Positions 34,830 through 44,370 of a stretch of 62,544 nt of DNA are shown one piece after another. How positions within the stretch are numbered: position 1 is the first letter of the stretch; each line of letters starts with the position of its first letter. Location: the NCBI GenBank assembly GCA_902786015.1, contig CADAAU010000016.1, forward strand, positions 1-62,544. Direction: 5' to 3'. The position numbers and the translations under genes are program-made. Below the pieces are notes generated by a model. That model saw only the letters and a program-made list of their open reading frames with translations, had not been told where the DNA came from and ran no database searches. This stretch comes from an uncultured Coriobacteriaceae bacterium (GTDB lineage Bacteria; Actinomycetota; Coriobacteriia; Coriobacteriales; Atopobiaceae).

Positions 34830-37622
34830 ATGCGCGTGGACGGTTTTAAGGCACAGAAGGAAGCCAAACGGAGACCCCTCGTCTTTTACGAACTCCTCAT
34901 AGCTCTCGCAATCGTTGTGATCGTCCTCGTCCCTCAGCTGGTAGGAACGAATACCGTTGCTGATCCTTCACAGGGTTTGAACGAAGACGGTTGTCCCACG
35001 ACTACCAAAACGCTCAAGGAGCTGGAGGCTCCGGGCACGCGCTTCGCAACCATCACCAACAAGGAGTGGGAATCAGAGATCGAGAAACGGTTTCCGCAAG
35101 GGGAGCTTCGCCACTACAATTCCTTTTCAGACTGCTATAACAGTCTTGCGTCTGGTGAGGTCGATGCCGCAATGGGCTTTATCGACGAGCAAAAGGCGGT
35201 CGCCGAAACGCATCCTGGCTTGGCATACATAGTGCAGCCCTTCGCAACCGTCGACTTCGGCTTTGGCGTGCAGAAGGGCGTGCGGGGCGATGCGTTGTGC
35301 GACGAGCTCAATCAGTTCTTGGCCGAGCTCAAGAGCAGCGGGGAATACGAAAAGCTCAAGGCCAAGTGGGAGGACAAGAACCGCAAAAGCGACGTCATGG
35401 GGGACTATAAGTTTTCGGGCGAGAAAGGGCCGTTGAAGATTGCGACGAACGGCTTGTGGACGCCGATGACGTACTACGAGGGCGAGAAGCTCACGGGCCT
35501 CTTCATCGAGATACTCAATCGTTTCTGCGAGACGCGGGGATATACGCCCGAGTACGAAAGCGTCGCAAAATCCGCAGAGATGACCGGACTGGCCTCCGGG
35601 ACCTACGACATCGTCGCTGACTCGGTTACGATGTCGGCAGAACGGCTCCAGAGCATCAACATTACCGACCCTCTGATGAAGGATGACTACTATATTCTTG
35701 TTAAACGGGAGCCCGTCCTTGTGGAGGTACCCAAAGCAGAGCAGTTCTGGAAGGACTTGGAGGCGAGCTTCAAGCGCACATTCATAACCGAAGGGCGCTA
35801 TCAGATTCTCCTTTCTGGACTTGGCGTCACGATCGCCCTGTCGGTAGTCGCCGGCCTTCTGGGCACGATACTTGGCATTCTGATCTGCTTCCTGCGTATG
35901 CGCAAGCAGTCGCTTGTAAGCGCGTTCGCAAGTCTTTATGTCCGAATCTTCCGCGCGTTGCCTGTGGTCGTCCTGCTGCTCGTCCTCAACTATCTTGTGC
36001 TCAAGGACAGCGGTTTGGGGGCCTTTTGGATTTGTGCCATAACGTTTTCCATAGAGTTCTCGGCCTATTGTTCAGAGATCTTTCGGTCGGGCATCAACGC
36101 GGTTCCAGAAGGACAGTCCAAGGCGGCTGCGGCGCTTGGCTTTTCTCGACCCAAGGCGTTTCGCAAGGTCGTGCTTCCGCAGGCCCTTGTCCACATATTG
36201 CCGACCTACAGCGGTCAGTTCATCGCTACGGTCAAGATGACTGCCGTCGCGGGATACATCTCCGTAATCGACCTGACAAAGGCCTCCGACATTATTCGCT
36301 CCAGAACCTATGAGGCGTTCTTTCCGCTGCTGTTGACCTCAGCAATTTACCTCATCCTGTGCGGGGTGCTCATAGCGTTGCTCAGGGTTCTGGAAAGGCG
36401 GATCAACCCAGCTAGAAGGCGCATCAATTCCGAGGTCGTAAAAGTTGTCGAGGAGTACCAGTCGCAGAATGCAAGATTCAGCGAGGAGGCGGCAATCGGC
36501 GACAGGCGGGGGAGTGGACGAACGCTGCTCGAAGTCGAGCACCTAAAGAAGAGCTACGGTGAGGTAAACCCGCTTACGGATGTTTGCTGCGAGATTCGCG
36601 AGGGAGACGTTGTTTCCGTCATTGGCCCCTCTGGAACGGGAAAGAGCACGTTCCTGAACCTGATCAACCATCTGGAGGAGCCGGACGGTGGTTCGATCCT
36701 GTTCGAAGGGGAGGACACGCTCGCGCCGGGATATGACCAGAATCGGCTTCGCGAGAACATCGGCATGGTCTTCCAGTCGTTCAACCTGTTCTCGCACCTG
36801 ACGATCGTGGAGAACCTCATGCTTGCCCAGACCGAACTCCTCAAGCGGGATTCCTCGGTAGCTTGCGCCAGGAGCATGGAGCTTCTCCACATGGTTGGAT
36901 TGGCGGACAAGGCCTTGAGCCTGCCCGAGCAGCTTTCCGGCGGCCAACAGCAGAGGGTCGCAATCGTGAGGGCCGTCGCGATGGACCCCAAGATTCTGCT
37001 GTTTGACGAGCCCACATCCGCACTTGATCCAACGATGGTGGGCGAGGTGCTCATGGTCATGCGCAATCTTGCCAGAGAAGGCATGACCATGCTGGTGGTA
37101 ACCCACGAGATGCGCTTTGCGAGGGACGTCTCGAACCGCGTGTTCTTTATGGACGAGGGGGTTATCTACGAGGAGGGGAGGCCCGAGGAGGTCTTCGGCC
37201 ACCCGCAGAGGGACAGGACCCGCCGATTCATAAACCACCTGCGGGTATTCGAGACGACTATGCGAGCGACCGGGTTCGACGCGATGGACATGGTCACGCG
37301 GATCGCGAGCTTTGGACACCACCACATGATATCGGGGAGGCTCGTAAACAAGATGCTCACAATTGCGGAGGACTTGTGCATGCAAACCATCCTTCCACAA
37401 ATGGGTCCGAGCGAGGAGTTGCATCTGGCGTTTGAATACGACGACTCGCGCGGTGAGAGCATTGCGGTGGAGATAACCTTCCCGCAAGGAGACAAGGACC
37501 CCCTGGCAGATGCTGACGAGCTCGCCCTTGCTTTGGTCCGTCGCGCCAGTCCGGACTTGTCTTGGGCTTGCGCGGACGGGGTCTCGACGGTTAAGGGGCA
37601 CCTTGTGGAGACGAGCGCCTAG
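34830..37622 (+). CDS. Amino-acid ABC transporter, binding lobes + permease + ATPase in one chain
   Basis: 930 residues. Residues 1-45: basic start and one membrane anchor ([18 protein letters not shown]). About 65-185: C-terminal lobe of a family 3 solute-binding protein ([13 protein letters not shown]). About 203-295: N-terminal lobe of such a protein ([20 protein letters not shown]), so the lobes come in swapped order. About 325-525: HisM-type permease with the EAA loop ([20 protein letters not shown]). About 565-805: ATPase with Walker [24 protein letters not shown] and [13 protein letters not shown]. The last 120 residues ([18 protein letters not shown]) are unrecognised. One chain would supply a full importer as a homodimer. 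ATG at 34830 follows GGTGGGGG. Confidence 0.88.
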   Translation: MRVDGFKAQKEAKRRPLVFYELLIALAIVVIVLVPQLVGTNTVADPSQGLNEDGCPTTTKTLKELEAPGTRFATITNKEWESEIEKRFPQGELRHYNSFSDCYNSLASGEVDAAMGFIDEQKAVAETHPGLAYIVQPFATVDFGFGVQKGVRGDALCDELNQFLAELKSSGEYEKLKAKWEDKNRKSDVMGDYKFSGEKGPLKIATNGLWTPMTYYEGEKLTGLFIEILNRFCETRGYTPEYESVAKSAEMTGLASGTYDIVADSVTMSAERLQSINITDPLMKDDYYILVKREPVLVEVPKAEQFWKDLEASFKRTFITEGRYQILLSGLGVTIALSVVAGLLGTILGILICFLRMRKQSLVSAFASLYVRIFRALPVVVLLLVLNYLVLKDSGLGAFWICAITFSIEFSAYCSEIFRSGINAVPEGQSKAAAALGFSRPKAFRKVVLPQALVHILPTYSGQFIATVKMTAVAGYISVIDLTKASDIIRSRTYEAFFPLLLTSAIYLILCGVLIALLRVLERRINPARRRINSEVVKVVEEYQSQNARFSEEAAIGDRRGSGRTLLEVEHLKKSYGEVNPLTDVCCEIREGDVVSVIGPSGTGKSTFLNLINHLEEPDGGSILFEGEDTLAPGYDQNRLRENIGMVFQSFNLFSHLTIVENLMLAQTELLKRDSSVACARSMELLHMVGLADKALSLPEQLSGGQQQRVAIVRAVAMDPKILLFDEPTSALDPTMVGEVLMVMRNLAREGMTMLVVTHEMRFARDVSNRVFFMDEGVIYEEGRPEEVFGHPQRDRTRRFINHLRVFETTMRATGFDAMDMVTRIASFGHHHMISGRLVNKMLTIAEDLCMQTILPQMGPSEELHLAFEYDDSRGESIAVEITFPQGDKDPLADADELALALVRRASPDLSWACADGVSTVKGHLVETSA

Positions 37623-37645
37623 CGAGGAGGCTACTGCGCTGGTAG

Positions 37646-37813
37646 ATGACGCCACTAACCACAACGACCTCGCCAGTTGCGACGGGCGGATCGACCACGC
37701 TTGCCAAGACCAGTGACCCCTCATCGTTTGCGGCTGCGGCTGCCACGGCTGGTATGAGCGTCGTGGCTGTTCTTGCTGGGTGGCGCAGGCACCGCTGTCA
37801 GCGGGAGGCGTAG
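37646..37813 (+). pseudogene. Remnant of a sortase-anchored surface protein C-terminus
   Basis: 55 codons starting MTPLTTTTSPVATGGSTT, then LAKTSD (an LPxTG-like sorting motif variant), a hydrophobic alanine-rich stretch (FAAAAATAGMSVVAVLAG) and a basic tail WRRHRCQREA. This is the layout of a cell-wall anchor, with the rest of the protein missing. No good ribosome site; probably a relic of a gene replaced on its 5' side. Confidence 0.45.
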
Positions 37814-37988
37814 ATGCAGGTTCATGTGAACACTAGATGGGATGACTCGCATAATATGAGATAGAGAACGAGACGGTTGCGTTCCGCCTAGTGGCAAGCA
37901 TAAAGGGAATGCGCAAGCCAGTATGCGAGTCGTCCGTGGCGTCGCCCATTCTACCTCGCGGAGGCATACGGCGCCTTTTCAAGGGACA

Positions 37989-38149
37989 ATTAGTGCGAAT
38001 ATTAGACCGAGCCTCTTGCAAAAGCCCTGTTGAGCGGACGGCGCGATTCTAAAAATCGCACTGTGTATTTCACACAGTGCGATTTTTAGAATCGACGAAT
38101 CGTGCCAGCTGGGATTTTGCTGGCCGGCCTTGCGGAAATTCGCACTAAT
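37989..38149. mobile_element. MITE-like 161-bp element with terminal and central inverted repeats
   Basis: Terminal inverted repeat ATTAGTGCGAAT at 37989-38000 and its exact complement at 38138-38149. Inside is a 22-bp perfect hairpin (38045-38066 with 38072-38093, loop ATTTC). No coding potential. It lies in the 360-base gene-free gap at the left border of the BREX island; 37814-37988 shows nothing else. Confidence 0.45.
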
Positions 38150-38174
38150 CTGATTCATAAATCTTCTAGGGTTA

Positions 38175-38432
38175 CTACTGGCCCCCGGCACGGCCGTCGT
38201 ACTCGACGTCCATGAGCAAATCCGACATCGTCACGTCCAGGCCAGAGGCAATCTTGTACATGTTGTCAAAGGCGACGTTGCGTCGGCCGTGTTCTATGTC
38301 GATGAGATAGGTCCGGTTGATACCAATCATAAGGGCAAACTCCCGCTGCGACAGGTGCTGCGCTTTGCGGAGCTCCTTAATGCGTATGCCAAGTCTGGCA
38401 CGTGCGTCTGCTATGTATCCATCGGTTTGCAT
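38175..38432 (-). CDS. XRE-family transcriptional regulator next to BREX
   Basis: 85 residues: a Cro/C1 HTH (LGIRIKELRKAQHLSQREFA, then INRTYLIDIEHGRRN). The ATG at 38432 is chosen because upstream codons only reach a TTG. It is divergent from brxA, with candidate operators between (38463-38573). It probably represses its own gene and the BREX operon, which fits the need to keep PglX-type enzymes in check; this is inference from position. Confidence 0.85.
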   Translation of the reverse strand: MQTDGYIADARARLGIRIKELRKAQHLSQREFALMIGINRTYLIDIEHGRRNVAFDNMYKIASGLDVTMSDLLMDVEYDGRAGGQ

Positions 38433-38462
38433 ACCCCTGAGGGTATAAGGCTGAAATAACTT

Positions 38463-38573
38463 ATAGGTCGACAATAGGTGACCTATAGCCGACTATTTAA
38501 AAGCGGGCACCGATTCAATCCTTGTTTTTCTGAAAACAGTCCCAACCCTTCGCTATTTTAAAAAGTCGACTAT
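38463..38573. promoter_or_regulatory. Candidate operators between the XRE regulator and brxA
   Basis: Four related sites: ATAGGTCGAC (38463-38472), the palindrome ATAGGTGACCTAT (38474-38486), GCCGACTAT (38488-38496) and GTCGACTAT (38565-38573). The last two are near complements of ATAGTCGAC. Their spacing on both sides of the divergent gap suggests a single protein, likely the XRE regulator, controls both directions. Confidence 0.5.
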
Positions 38574-38605
38574 GAGTAACGTTTTGAAACACGAAGGAGA
38601 GCGCA

Positions 38606-39211
38606 TTGGCCAGGCTGGAGGGGGCGTACATCACACGCGAGCAGTTTTTGCTGCGCGAGATGCGCATAGCTTGCCAACTGCATCTGGAGGGCCTTTCGGA
38701 TGGGGAGGTCGTCGAAAGAATCAAGGACGAGAACCTCATCCAGTACCCGACGGAGCGCATGGTGAGCAACATCGCGCGGGTGTGCGTAAAGCGCATCAAC
38801 GCCGTGGGAAGCGAGCGGATCGTAAGCATCATCGCAACGGATACACCCGAGGCGGCGGCACAGGCCAACCTGTACGCCATGATGTGCACCTACCCGCTCG
38901 TCCGAGACTTCATGGTAAACGAGGTCGGTCGCCGCTACACCGAGTATGACTATGCTCTCGGCCAGATGGAGATGAACGCCTACATCACGCGTCTCCAGTC
39001 CGAATACGAGAACATGGCCGAGGTGTCGGAGAGCACCCTTGCAAAGATTAAGCAGGTACTGCGCAAGGGGCTCGTGGAGTGCGGCATGCTTGCCAGCGCA
39101 CGAAGCGAAGAGCTCGTGCCCATCTTCCTCGACTTCGATTTGAGGGATGCAATCGTCGACAAAGGCGACGAGGCGGCTCTTATCGCCTTCAACGTGCGGG
39201 AGGCGATGTAG
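38606..39211 (+). CDS. brxA: BREX protein BrxA (DUF1819)
   Basis: 201 residues from a TTG start at 38606 with GAAGGAGAG just before it. The pattern YITREQFLLREMRIACQLHL, LSDGEVVERIKDENLIQYPT and RRYTEYDYALGQMEMNAYI is that of DUF1819, the small all-helical first gene of type 1 BREX. It is thought to bind DNA. The stop is immediately followed by the brxB start, so the two are coupled. Confidence 0.9.
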   Translation: MARLEGAYITREQFLLREMRIACQLHLEGLSDGEVVERIKDENLIQYPTERMVSNIARVCVKRINAVGSERIVSIIATDTPEAAAQANLYAMMCTYPLVRDFMVNEVGRRYTEYDYALGQMEMNAYITRLQSEYENMAEVSESTLAKIKQVLRKGLVECGMLASARSEELVPIFLDFDLRDAIVDKGDEAALIAFNVREAM

Positions 39212-39811
39212 GTGGCTACTCCCATGCAAGAAAAGGACTTCGAGAACCGTTGCGACCGCCTGAAAGAGCGCCTGCAAGACCTCGACTTCCTTGCCAACAA
39301 AGGCCTGGGCAACGAGGCGGGCATCTTTACGTTTTGCTATGACCCCACGCTGGAGCTTGAGGCGCGCGACTTCTTCGGTCATCTTGTATCCGACTCGCGG
39401 AGCGGCAAGTTTGGCGCAAACGGTGTGCATGCATGCGTGCACGAGCGGAACCTCTACGACCTGCTCCTGCGCATCTGCGAGGGCAAGCGAATCCTCGACC
39501 GCCTGCCCAAACAGGAAGAAAGGCGCGGCCAAACCGCCATGCTGCGGCAGCTCCAGCGAATCGCAACGCCGGAGGCGTTCGTGGCAGCTATGGACTGGAA
39601 TCCGCACGAGCTCGGAGACGTGCTACTCATTACGGGCGTGGGTGAGGTCTACCCGTTCGTGCGCGTGCATAACATATTGAACAACATGCAATCGACCTTC
39701 CGCGACGTGCCGGTCGTGGTCGCCTATCCGGGCGTCTATGACGGCAGGTCGCTTTCTTTGTTCGGCCGCCTCAAGGACGGCCACTACTACCGTGCGTTCG
39801 ACCTCATCTAG
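39212..39811 (+). CDS. brxB: BREX protein BrxB (DUF1788)
   Basis: 199 residues from a GTG directly after the brxA stop (GGGAGG lies inside the end of brxA). Signatures EAGIFTFCYDPTLELEARDF, DLLLRICEGKRILDRLP, and the end FRDVPVVVAYPGVYDGRSLS with FGRLKDGHYYRAFDL, all typical of DUF1788. Its biochemical role in BREX is not settled. Third of the normal order A-B-C follows. Confidence 0.92.
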   Translation: MATPMQEKDFENRCDRLKERLQDLDFLANKGLGNEAGIFTFCYDPTLELEARDFFGHLVSDSRSGKFGANGVHACVHERNLYDLLLRICEGKRILDRLPKQEERRGQTAMLRQLQRIATPEAFVAAMDWNPHELGDVLLITGVGEVYPFVRVHNILNNMQSTFRDVPVVVAYPGVYDGRSLSLFGRLKDGHYYRAFDLI

Positions 39812-39831
39812 AAGGACGAAAGGGCATCACC

Positions 39832-42800
39832 ATGCAGATCCAGCACATGTTTGCCAAGGACATCAACCGCTACATCAACGGCGTTGTGGACGTGAGCGAA
39901 GACAATGCCATACGGCAGGAGCTCGAGGAGTACGTGGTGACGCGCGAGTTGCAGCGGCACTTCGACGACTTCTTTGAGTCGTACGAGCGAGGGCTCGACA
40001 ACCCCGCGCGCAACACGGGCGTGTGGATACAGGGCTACTTTGGCTCGGGTAAGTCGCACTTCCTCAAGATGCTCAGCTATCTGTTGGAGAACCGCACCGT
40101 CAACGGCAAGCCGACTGTCAACTACTTCTCCGACAAGTTCGAAGACCAGATGACGTATGCAAAGATCGAGCGCGCGTCGCGCGTAGAGGCCGAGACCATC
40201 CTCTTTAACATCGACCAAAAGGGTGGTGGCTTCAAGGAGGGCGAGACGGCAAAGACGGCCGTCCTGCGCACCCTCGCGCGCGTGTTCTACGACCACCTCG
40301 GCTTCTATGGCCGCGACTACAAGCTTGCCCGCTTCGAGAAGATGATTGATGCCCGCGGCAAGACGGACGAATTCCGCGCAGCCTACGAGGACATTGCCGG
40401 CAGTCCCTGGGTGGAAGACCGCGAGAGCTACGAGATGTTTGCCGAGGAGCTCGCAGAGGCGGCGAACCGCGCCTGCGGGCTCTCGATCCAGTCCGTGTCG
40501 GACTGGGCCGACAACACCGATGCCGTGACCGTGGACTTCGGCGAGCTCGTGGGCGACATCAACGAGTACTGCGAGCGCAGGGCCGCCGAGTGCGGTGGCC
40601 AGTTCCGCCTGCTCTTTATGGTGGACGAGATGGGCCAGTACCTCAACAGCGACGTGAACCTCATGCTCAACCTACAGACGTTCGTGGAGCAGATCGGCGC
40701 CGAGTGCCGTGGCCGCGTGTGGATGGTCGTTACGAGCCAAGAAGCCATCGACGAGATGATGTTGGTCGTCGGCCATGACTTCTCAAAGATTCAGGGGCGC
40801 TTTACCACCCGCCTATCCCTCTCGTCGAGCAGCGTCGACGAGGTCATAAAGAAGCGCGTGCTCGACAAGACCAACCAGGCCAACATCTTGCTGCAAGCGG
40901 AGTACGACCGCAAGTCACCCGTGCTCAAGAACCTCTTTACCTTTGAGGACTCGCGCGGCGACCTGCGGGGATACGCCTCCGAGCTCGAGTTCACCCAGAG
41001 TTTCCCGTTCGTGGGGTACCAGTTTACCCTCATGCCCAACGTGCTCAAGGAGATCCGCAAGCACGGCTATCAGGGCAAGAGCCTCTCAACGGGCGAGCGC
41101 AGCATGCTCTCGAGCTATCAGGAGGCCGCGCAGTCGGTGGAGGGCGGCGACGAGACCTCGCTCGTGCCCTTCTGGCGCTTCTTCGACACGCTCGAGAAGG
41201 AGCTGGACCACGGCATCAAGCAGGTCTTTGAGAGGTGCCGCAAGGCGGCGGACGGCGACTACGTGATTCGCCACGAAGACATAGACGTGCTCAAGACGCT
41301 CTACCTCATCAACTACATATCGGATGTGAAGCCCACGCTCGGCAACATCGCCATCCTCATGGTAGACAACATGGAGGCCGACAAGGTGGCCCTGCGCGAG
41401 CGCGTAAAGGCCTCGCTGGACCGGCTGGTAAAGGAGAACTACGTCTCGCGCACGGGCGAACGCTACGCGTTTCTTACCGATGAGGAGCAGGACGTCGCCC
41501 GCGAGATTCGCGACGAGCAGATAGACCCCAGCGCTGTCATCGACCGCGTAAAGACCATCATCTTTGACGGCATCTACAACGTGCGGCGCTATCGCAAGGG
41601 AGCGAACGACTTCCCGTTCGATCGCTACGTGGATGACGCGATTCACGGCATGTCCCAGGGAGGCATGAAGCTCAACGTCATCACGATGGCTAACTCGCAG
41701 CTGTGCGACGCGAGCGACACGGAGCTCGACATGGCGTCGGTCGGCCAGGCGCTCATCGTGCTCGCGACCGAGAGCGACTACTACGACGTGCTCTACAACG
41801 CGGCAAAGATCAAGAAGTACTGCCAGACGCACAGTCGCGAGGCAATGCAGGCGACCAAGCGCAAGATCGTGGAGGCCAAGGCCCAGGAGGCCATGGAAGC
41901 CGAGAAGCAGGCGCGCGAGCTCATAGGTGACGCCATCGTGCATGCGCGCTGCTTTGTGGACGGACACGCCCTCAAGGTGGGTGCGGCCAACGCAAAGCAA
42001 AAGATCGAGGCCGTGCTCGACAAGCTGGTGGACGCCATATTCACCAAGGCATCTCTCGTCGACACGCCCGTATCGAGCGACCAAGACCTGCGCGACATCT
42101 TGGCCGGAAAGGACCAGCGCGGCCTTTCGGGCATGGGAGGTGCAAACGAGGGCGCGGCCGACGAGATGGAGCGTTACCTGGACGCCCGGTTCCGCACGTA
42201 TCAGCCCACGACTATGGGCGACGTGCAGCGCAGGTTCCAAGGCAAGCCCTACGGCTGGCGCGAGATAGACGTGGCGGCCGTGATGGCTCGCTTGCTCGCA
42301 GACCGCAAGGTGAGTCTGACCTACGGTGGTGCACAGGTGCCAGCCACCGACAGCCACGTCGTCGACTTGCTGCGCAAGCCAAAGGAGGTCGACAAGGTCA
42401 CGGTAAAGAAACGAGACAGCCTTCCCGCGGCACTGGTCTCGAAGTCGCGCAACCTTCTGCGCGAGCTGGACAGCTACATCTCCATACCCACCGACGAGGA
42501 CGAGCTCGTAGAGGCCGTCAAGAACTGCATGCAGGGGCGTATGGATCGCTACCGTGCGCTCTACGCAAAGGAGTATGCCAACAATGACCAGCTCCCAGGT
42601 CGCGAGATCGTCGAGGAGGCCATACACCTCGCGTCTTCCGTCATGGAGAACTCGGCCGACGCGAAGTCGCTGCTCGAGGAGTTCGCCGACCTGGAGGACG
42701 ACCTGCTGGACAACGCCGAGGACCTGGAGGACGTGGAGCGTTTCTTCAACACGCAACAGGCACACTTTGAAGACGCCCTTGCGCTCGTAAAGACCATGGG

Positions 42801-43386
42801 GGAGGAGCGGTCCTACATCGAGGGCGAGCGCAGCATCCAAGACGCCCTCGCCAGAATCATGGACGTCCTGGGACTTCCAAAGCCGTATGGCCGGATTAAG
42901 GACCTGCCAAGCCTGTGTGGCAATACGCGCTCGCTCTATGGGCAGCTGGTAAAGGATAAGCGAGAGGTCGTCCAAAGGAAGCTCGATGACTCGCTTTTCG
43001 AAATCGAGGAGTACGCGGCCGCGGTTCCTGAGCACGCATCCAAGGACGTGGAACGGATCGTCCGATCTACAAAGGACGAGGCGGAGCGGCGTCGGATGGA
43101 AATCGCGCACGCCGACACCTGCTCAAAGCTGGATGCCCTCGGTGCGCAGCTTGTTACATGGGAAGAGGCACAGCTCAGAAAAATCGATGCTGCGCAGATC
43201 GAGAAATCCGGACAAGGCGACGAAGTCACACCGCCAAAGCTCAAGACCAAGGTCATCAGTCGCAGCACGGTGCTTCCCGCCAAGGCGCTTTACAGCGAGG
43301 AAGACGTGAATTCGTACGTGGAGGATTTCCGCGCGCGGCTGCTTGCGGAACTCAAGGACAACGACAGCATCCGTCTGGGCCAGTAA
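39832..43386 (+). CDS. brxC: BREX P-loop ATPase BrxC
   Basis: 1184 residues, the usual BrxC length. An N-terminal AAA-type domain has Walker A in GYFGSGKSHFLKMLSYLL (about residue 66) and a Walker B-like LLFMVDEMGQYL (about residue 260). A long helical C-terminal half follows, with coiled regions around 690-720 and 985-1010. It is the large ATPase of the defence complex. ATG at 39832 with GAAAGGGC upstream. It ends 10 bases before the separate PglX C-domain gene, whereas in standard type 1 BREX the next gene is full-length pglX. Confidence 0.94.
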   Translation: MQIQHMFAKDINRYINGVVDVSEDNAIRQELEEYVVTRELQRHFDDFFESYERGLDNPARNTGVWIQGYFGSGKSHFLKMLSYLLENRTVNGKPTVNYFSDKFEDQMTYAKIERASRVEAETILFNIDQKGGGFKEGETAKTAVLRTLARVFYDHLGFYGRDYKLARFEKMIDARGKTDEFRAAYEDIAGSPWVEDRESYEMFAEELAEAANRACGLSIQSVSDWADNTDAVTVDFGELVGDINEYCERRAAECGGQFRLLFMVDEMGQYLNSDVNLMLNLQTFVEQIGAECRGRVWMVVTSQEAIDEMMLVVGHDFSKIQGRFTTRLSLSSSSVDEVIKKRVLDKTNQANILLQAEYDRKSPVLKNLFTFEDSRGDLRGYASELEFTQSFPFVGYQFTLMPNVLKEIRKHGYQGKSLSTGERSMLSSYQEAAQSVEGGDETSLVPFWRFFDTLEKELDHGIKQVFERCRKAADGDYVIRHEDIDVLKTLYLINYISDVKPTLGNIAILMVDNMEADKVALRERVKASLDRLVKENYVSRTGERYAFLTDEEQDVAREIRDEQIDPSAVIDRVKTIIFDGIYNVRRYRKGANDFPFDRYVDDAIHGMSQGGMKLNVITMANSQLCDASDTELDMASVGQALIVLATESDYYDVLYNAAKIKKYCQTHSREAMQATKRKIVEAKAQEAMEAEKQARELIGDAIVHARCFVDGHALKVGAANAKQKIEAVLDKLVDAIFTKASLVDTPVSSDQDLRDILAGKDQRGLSGMGGANEGAADEMERYLDARFRTYQPTTMGDVQRRFQGKPYGWREIDVAAVMARLLADRKVSLTYGGAQVPATDSHVVDLLRKPKEVDKVTVKKRDSLPAALVSKSRNLLRELDSYISIPTDEDELVEAVKNCMQGRMDRYRALYAKEYANNDQLPGREIVEEAIHLASSVMENSADAKSLLEEFADLEDDLLDNAEDLEDVERFFNTQQAHFEDALALVKTMGEERSYIEGERSIQDALARIMDVLGLPKPYGRIKDLPSLCGNTRSLYGQLVKDKREVVQRKLDDSLFEIEEYAAAVPEHASKDVERIVRSTKDEAERRRMEIAHADTCSKLDALGAQLVTWEEAQLRKIDAAQIEKSGQGDEVTPPKLKTKVISRSTVLPAKALYSEEDVNSYVEDFRARLLAELKDNDSIRLGQ

Positions 43387-43396
43387 GGAGAGTAGC

Positions 43397-44257
43397 ATGG
43401 CACGACTCATCGCAGACAAGTACGAACAGCACAAGGCCGAGACGAACGCCCGCTTCGACCAGCTCAAGGCCAACGAGGAGGAGCTCAATCGCATCTTTGC
43501 CGAGATCTACGACATGGTGGGCGAGGTGCCCATCGAGGTGGAGGACAAGTACGTGAGCGTGACTCGCATCTTCGACACCGCGGAGGAGATTCCGGAGAGC
43601 TTCAAGGGCAACAAGTACGTGCAGACCAAGCGCGACGTCATAAAGAGCTTGCTCTCCTATGCGGTGGGCTGCATGATGGGCCGCTACTCGCTCGACGAGG
43701 ACGGGCTGATCTTGGCGGACCAAGGCGCCATGCGAGCCGATTACCTCGAGCGCATACCAAACCCCACGTTCATGCCCGACGACGACGCCATCATCCCCAT
43801 AACGGACGAAGACTACTTTGGCGATGACGACATCGTGGCGCACACGGTGGAGTTCGTCCGCGTGGCCTACGGCGATGAGAACCTAGAGGAGAACCTGCAG
43901 TTCATAGCCGACGCGCTCGGCGGCAGGGGCAGCTCGCGACAGGTTATCCGTACCTACTTCCTGCGCGAGTTCTACAAGGATCACTGCCGCACCTACAAAA
44001 AGCGCCCAATCTACTGGCTGTTCGACTCCGGCAGGAAGAATGGCTTCAAGGCCATAACCTACCTGCATCGCTACACGCCCGACCTGCTGGCTCGTCTGCG
44101 CACCGACTACGTGCACGAGCAGCAGGAGCGCTATCGCACACAGATATCGAACACCGAGACCGCGCTGGAGACCTGCGCACGCTCGCAGCGCGTGGGACTG
44201 CAGAAGCGCTTGCGCAAGCTGCAAGACCAGCTCAAGGAGACGAGCGCCTACGAGTAG
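43397..44257 (+). CDS. pglX: Detached C-terminal domain of BREX methyltransferase PglX
   Basis: 286 residues, ATG at 43397 after AAGGAGAG. From residue 3 on it matches the tail of ordinary PglX: FDQLKANEEELNRIFAEIYD, LLSYAVGCMMGRYSLDEDGL, IIPITDEDYFGDDDIVAHTV, and FYKDHCRTYKKRPIYWLFDS followed by a K-N-G-F-K motif. It lacks the methyltransferase core and NPPY motif, which are encoded in the next gene. It stops at a TAG (44255) that interrupts the conserved last 34 codons. I infer that the two chains assemble into one working PglX. Confidence 0.85.
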   Translation: MARLIADKYEQHKAETNARFDQLKANEEELNRIFAEIYDMVGEVPIEVEDKYVSVTRIFDTAEEIPESFKGNKYVQTKRDVIKSLLSYAVGCMMGRYSLDEDGLILADQGAMRADYLERIPNPTFMPDDDAIIPITDEDYFGDDDIVAHTVEFVRVAYGDENLEENLQFIADALGGRGSSRQVIRTYFLREFYKDHCRTYKKRPIYWLFDSGRKNGFKAITYLHRYTPDLLARLRTDYVHEQQERYRTQISNTETALETCARSQRVGLQKRLRKLQDQLKETSAYE

Positions 44258-44359
44258 AAAGTGCACCACTTGGCAGACCAGATGATCGCCATCGACCTGG
44301 ACGATGGCGTAAAGGTCAACTACGCAAAGTTCCAGGACGTGCTGGCAAAGATTCGGTAG
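44258..44359 (+). other. In-frame remainder of the PglX C-domain beyond the amber codon
   Basis: The same frame continues from 44258 to a second TAG at 44357-44359. It encodes [20 protein letters not shown] then [13 protein letters not shown], the normal end of PglX proteins. Without the TAG at 44255 the domain would be 320 residues. GAG to TAG is one base change. Read-through, a recent nonsense mutation or a sequencing error would all fit. The region also holds GGGGAG, the ribosome site for the next gene. Confidence 0.8.
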
Positions 44360-44370
44360 GGGAGAAGACG

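Noticed and set aside
41086..43110. 674-codon open frame antisense to brxC
   Set aside because: High-GC codon bias of brxC creates long antisense frames; no domain, and brxC itself is certain.
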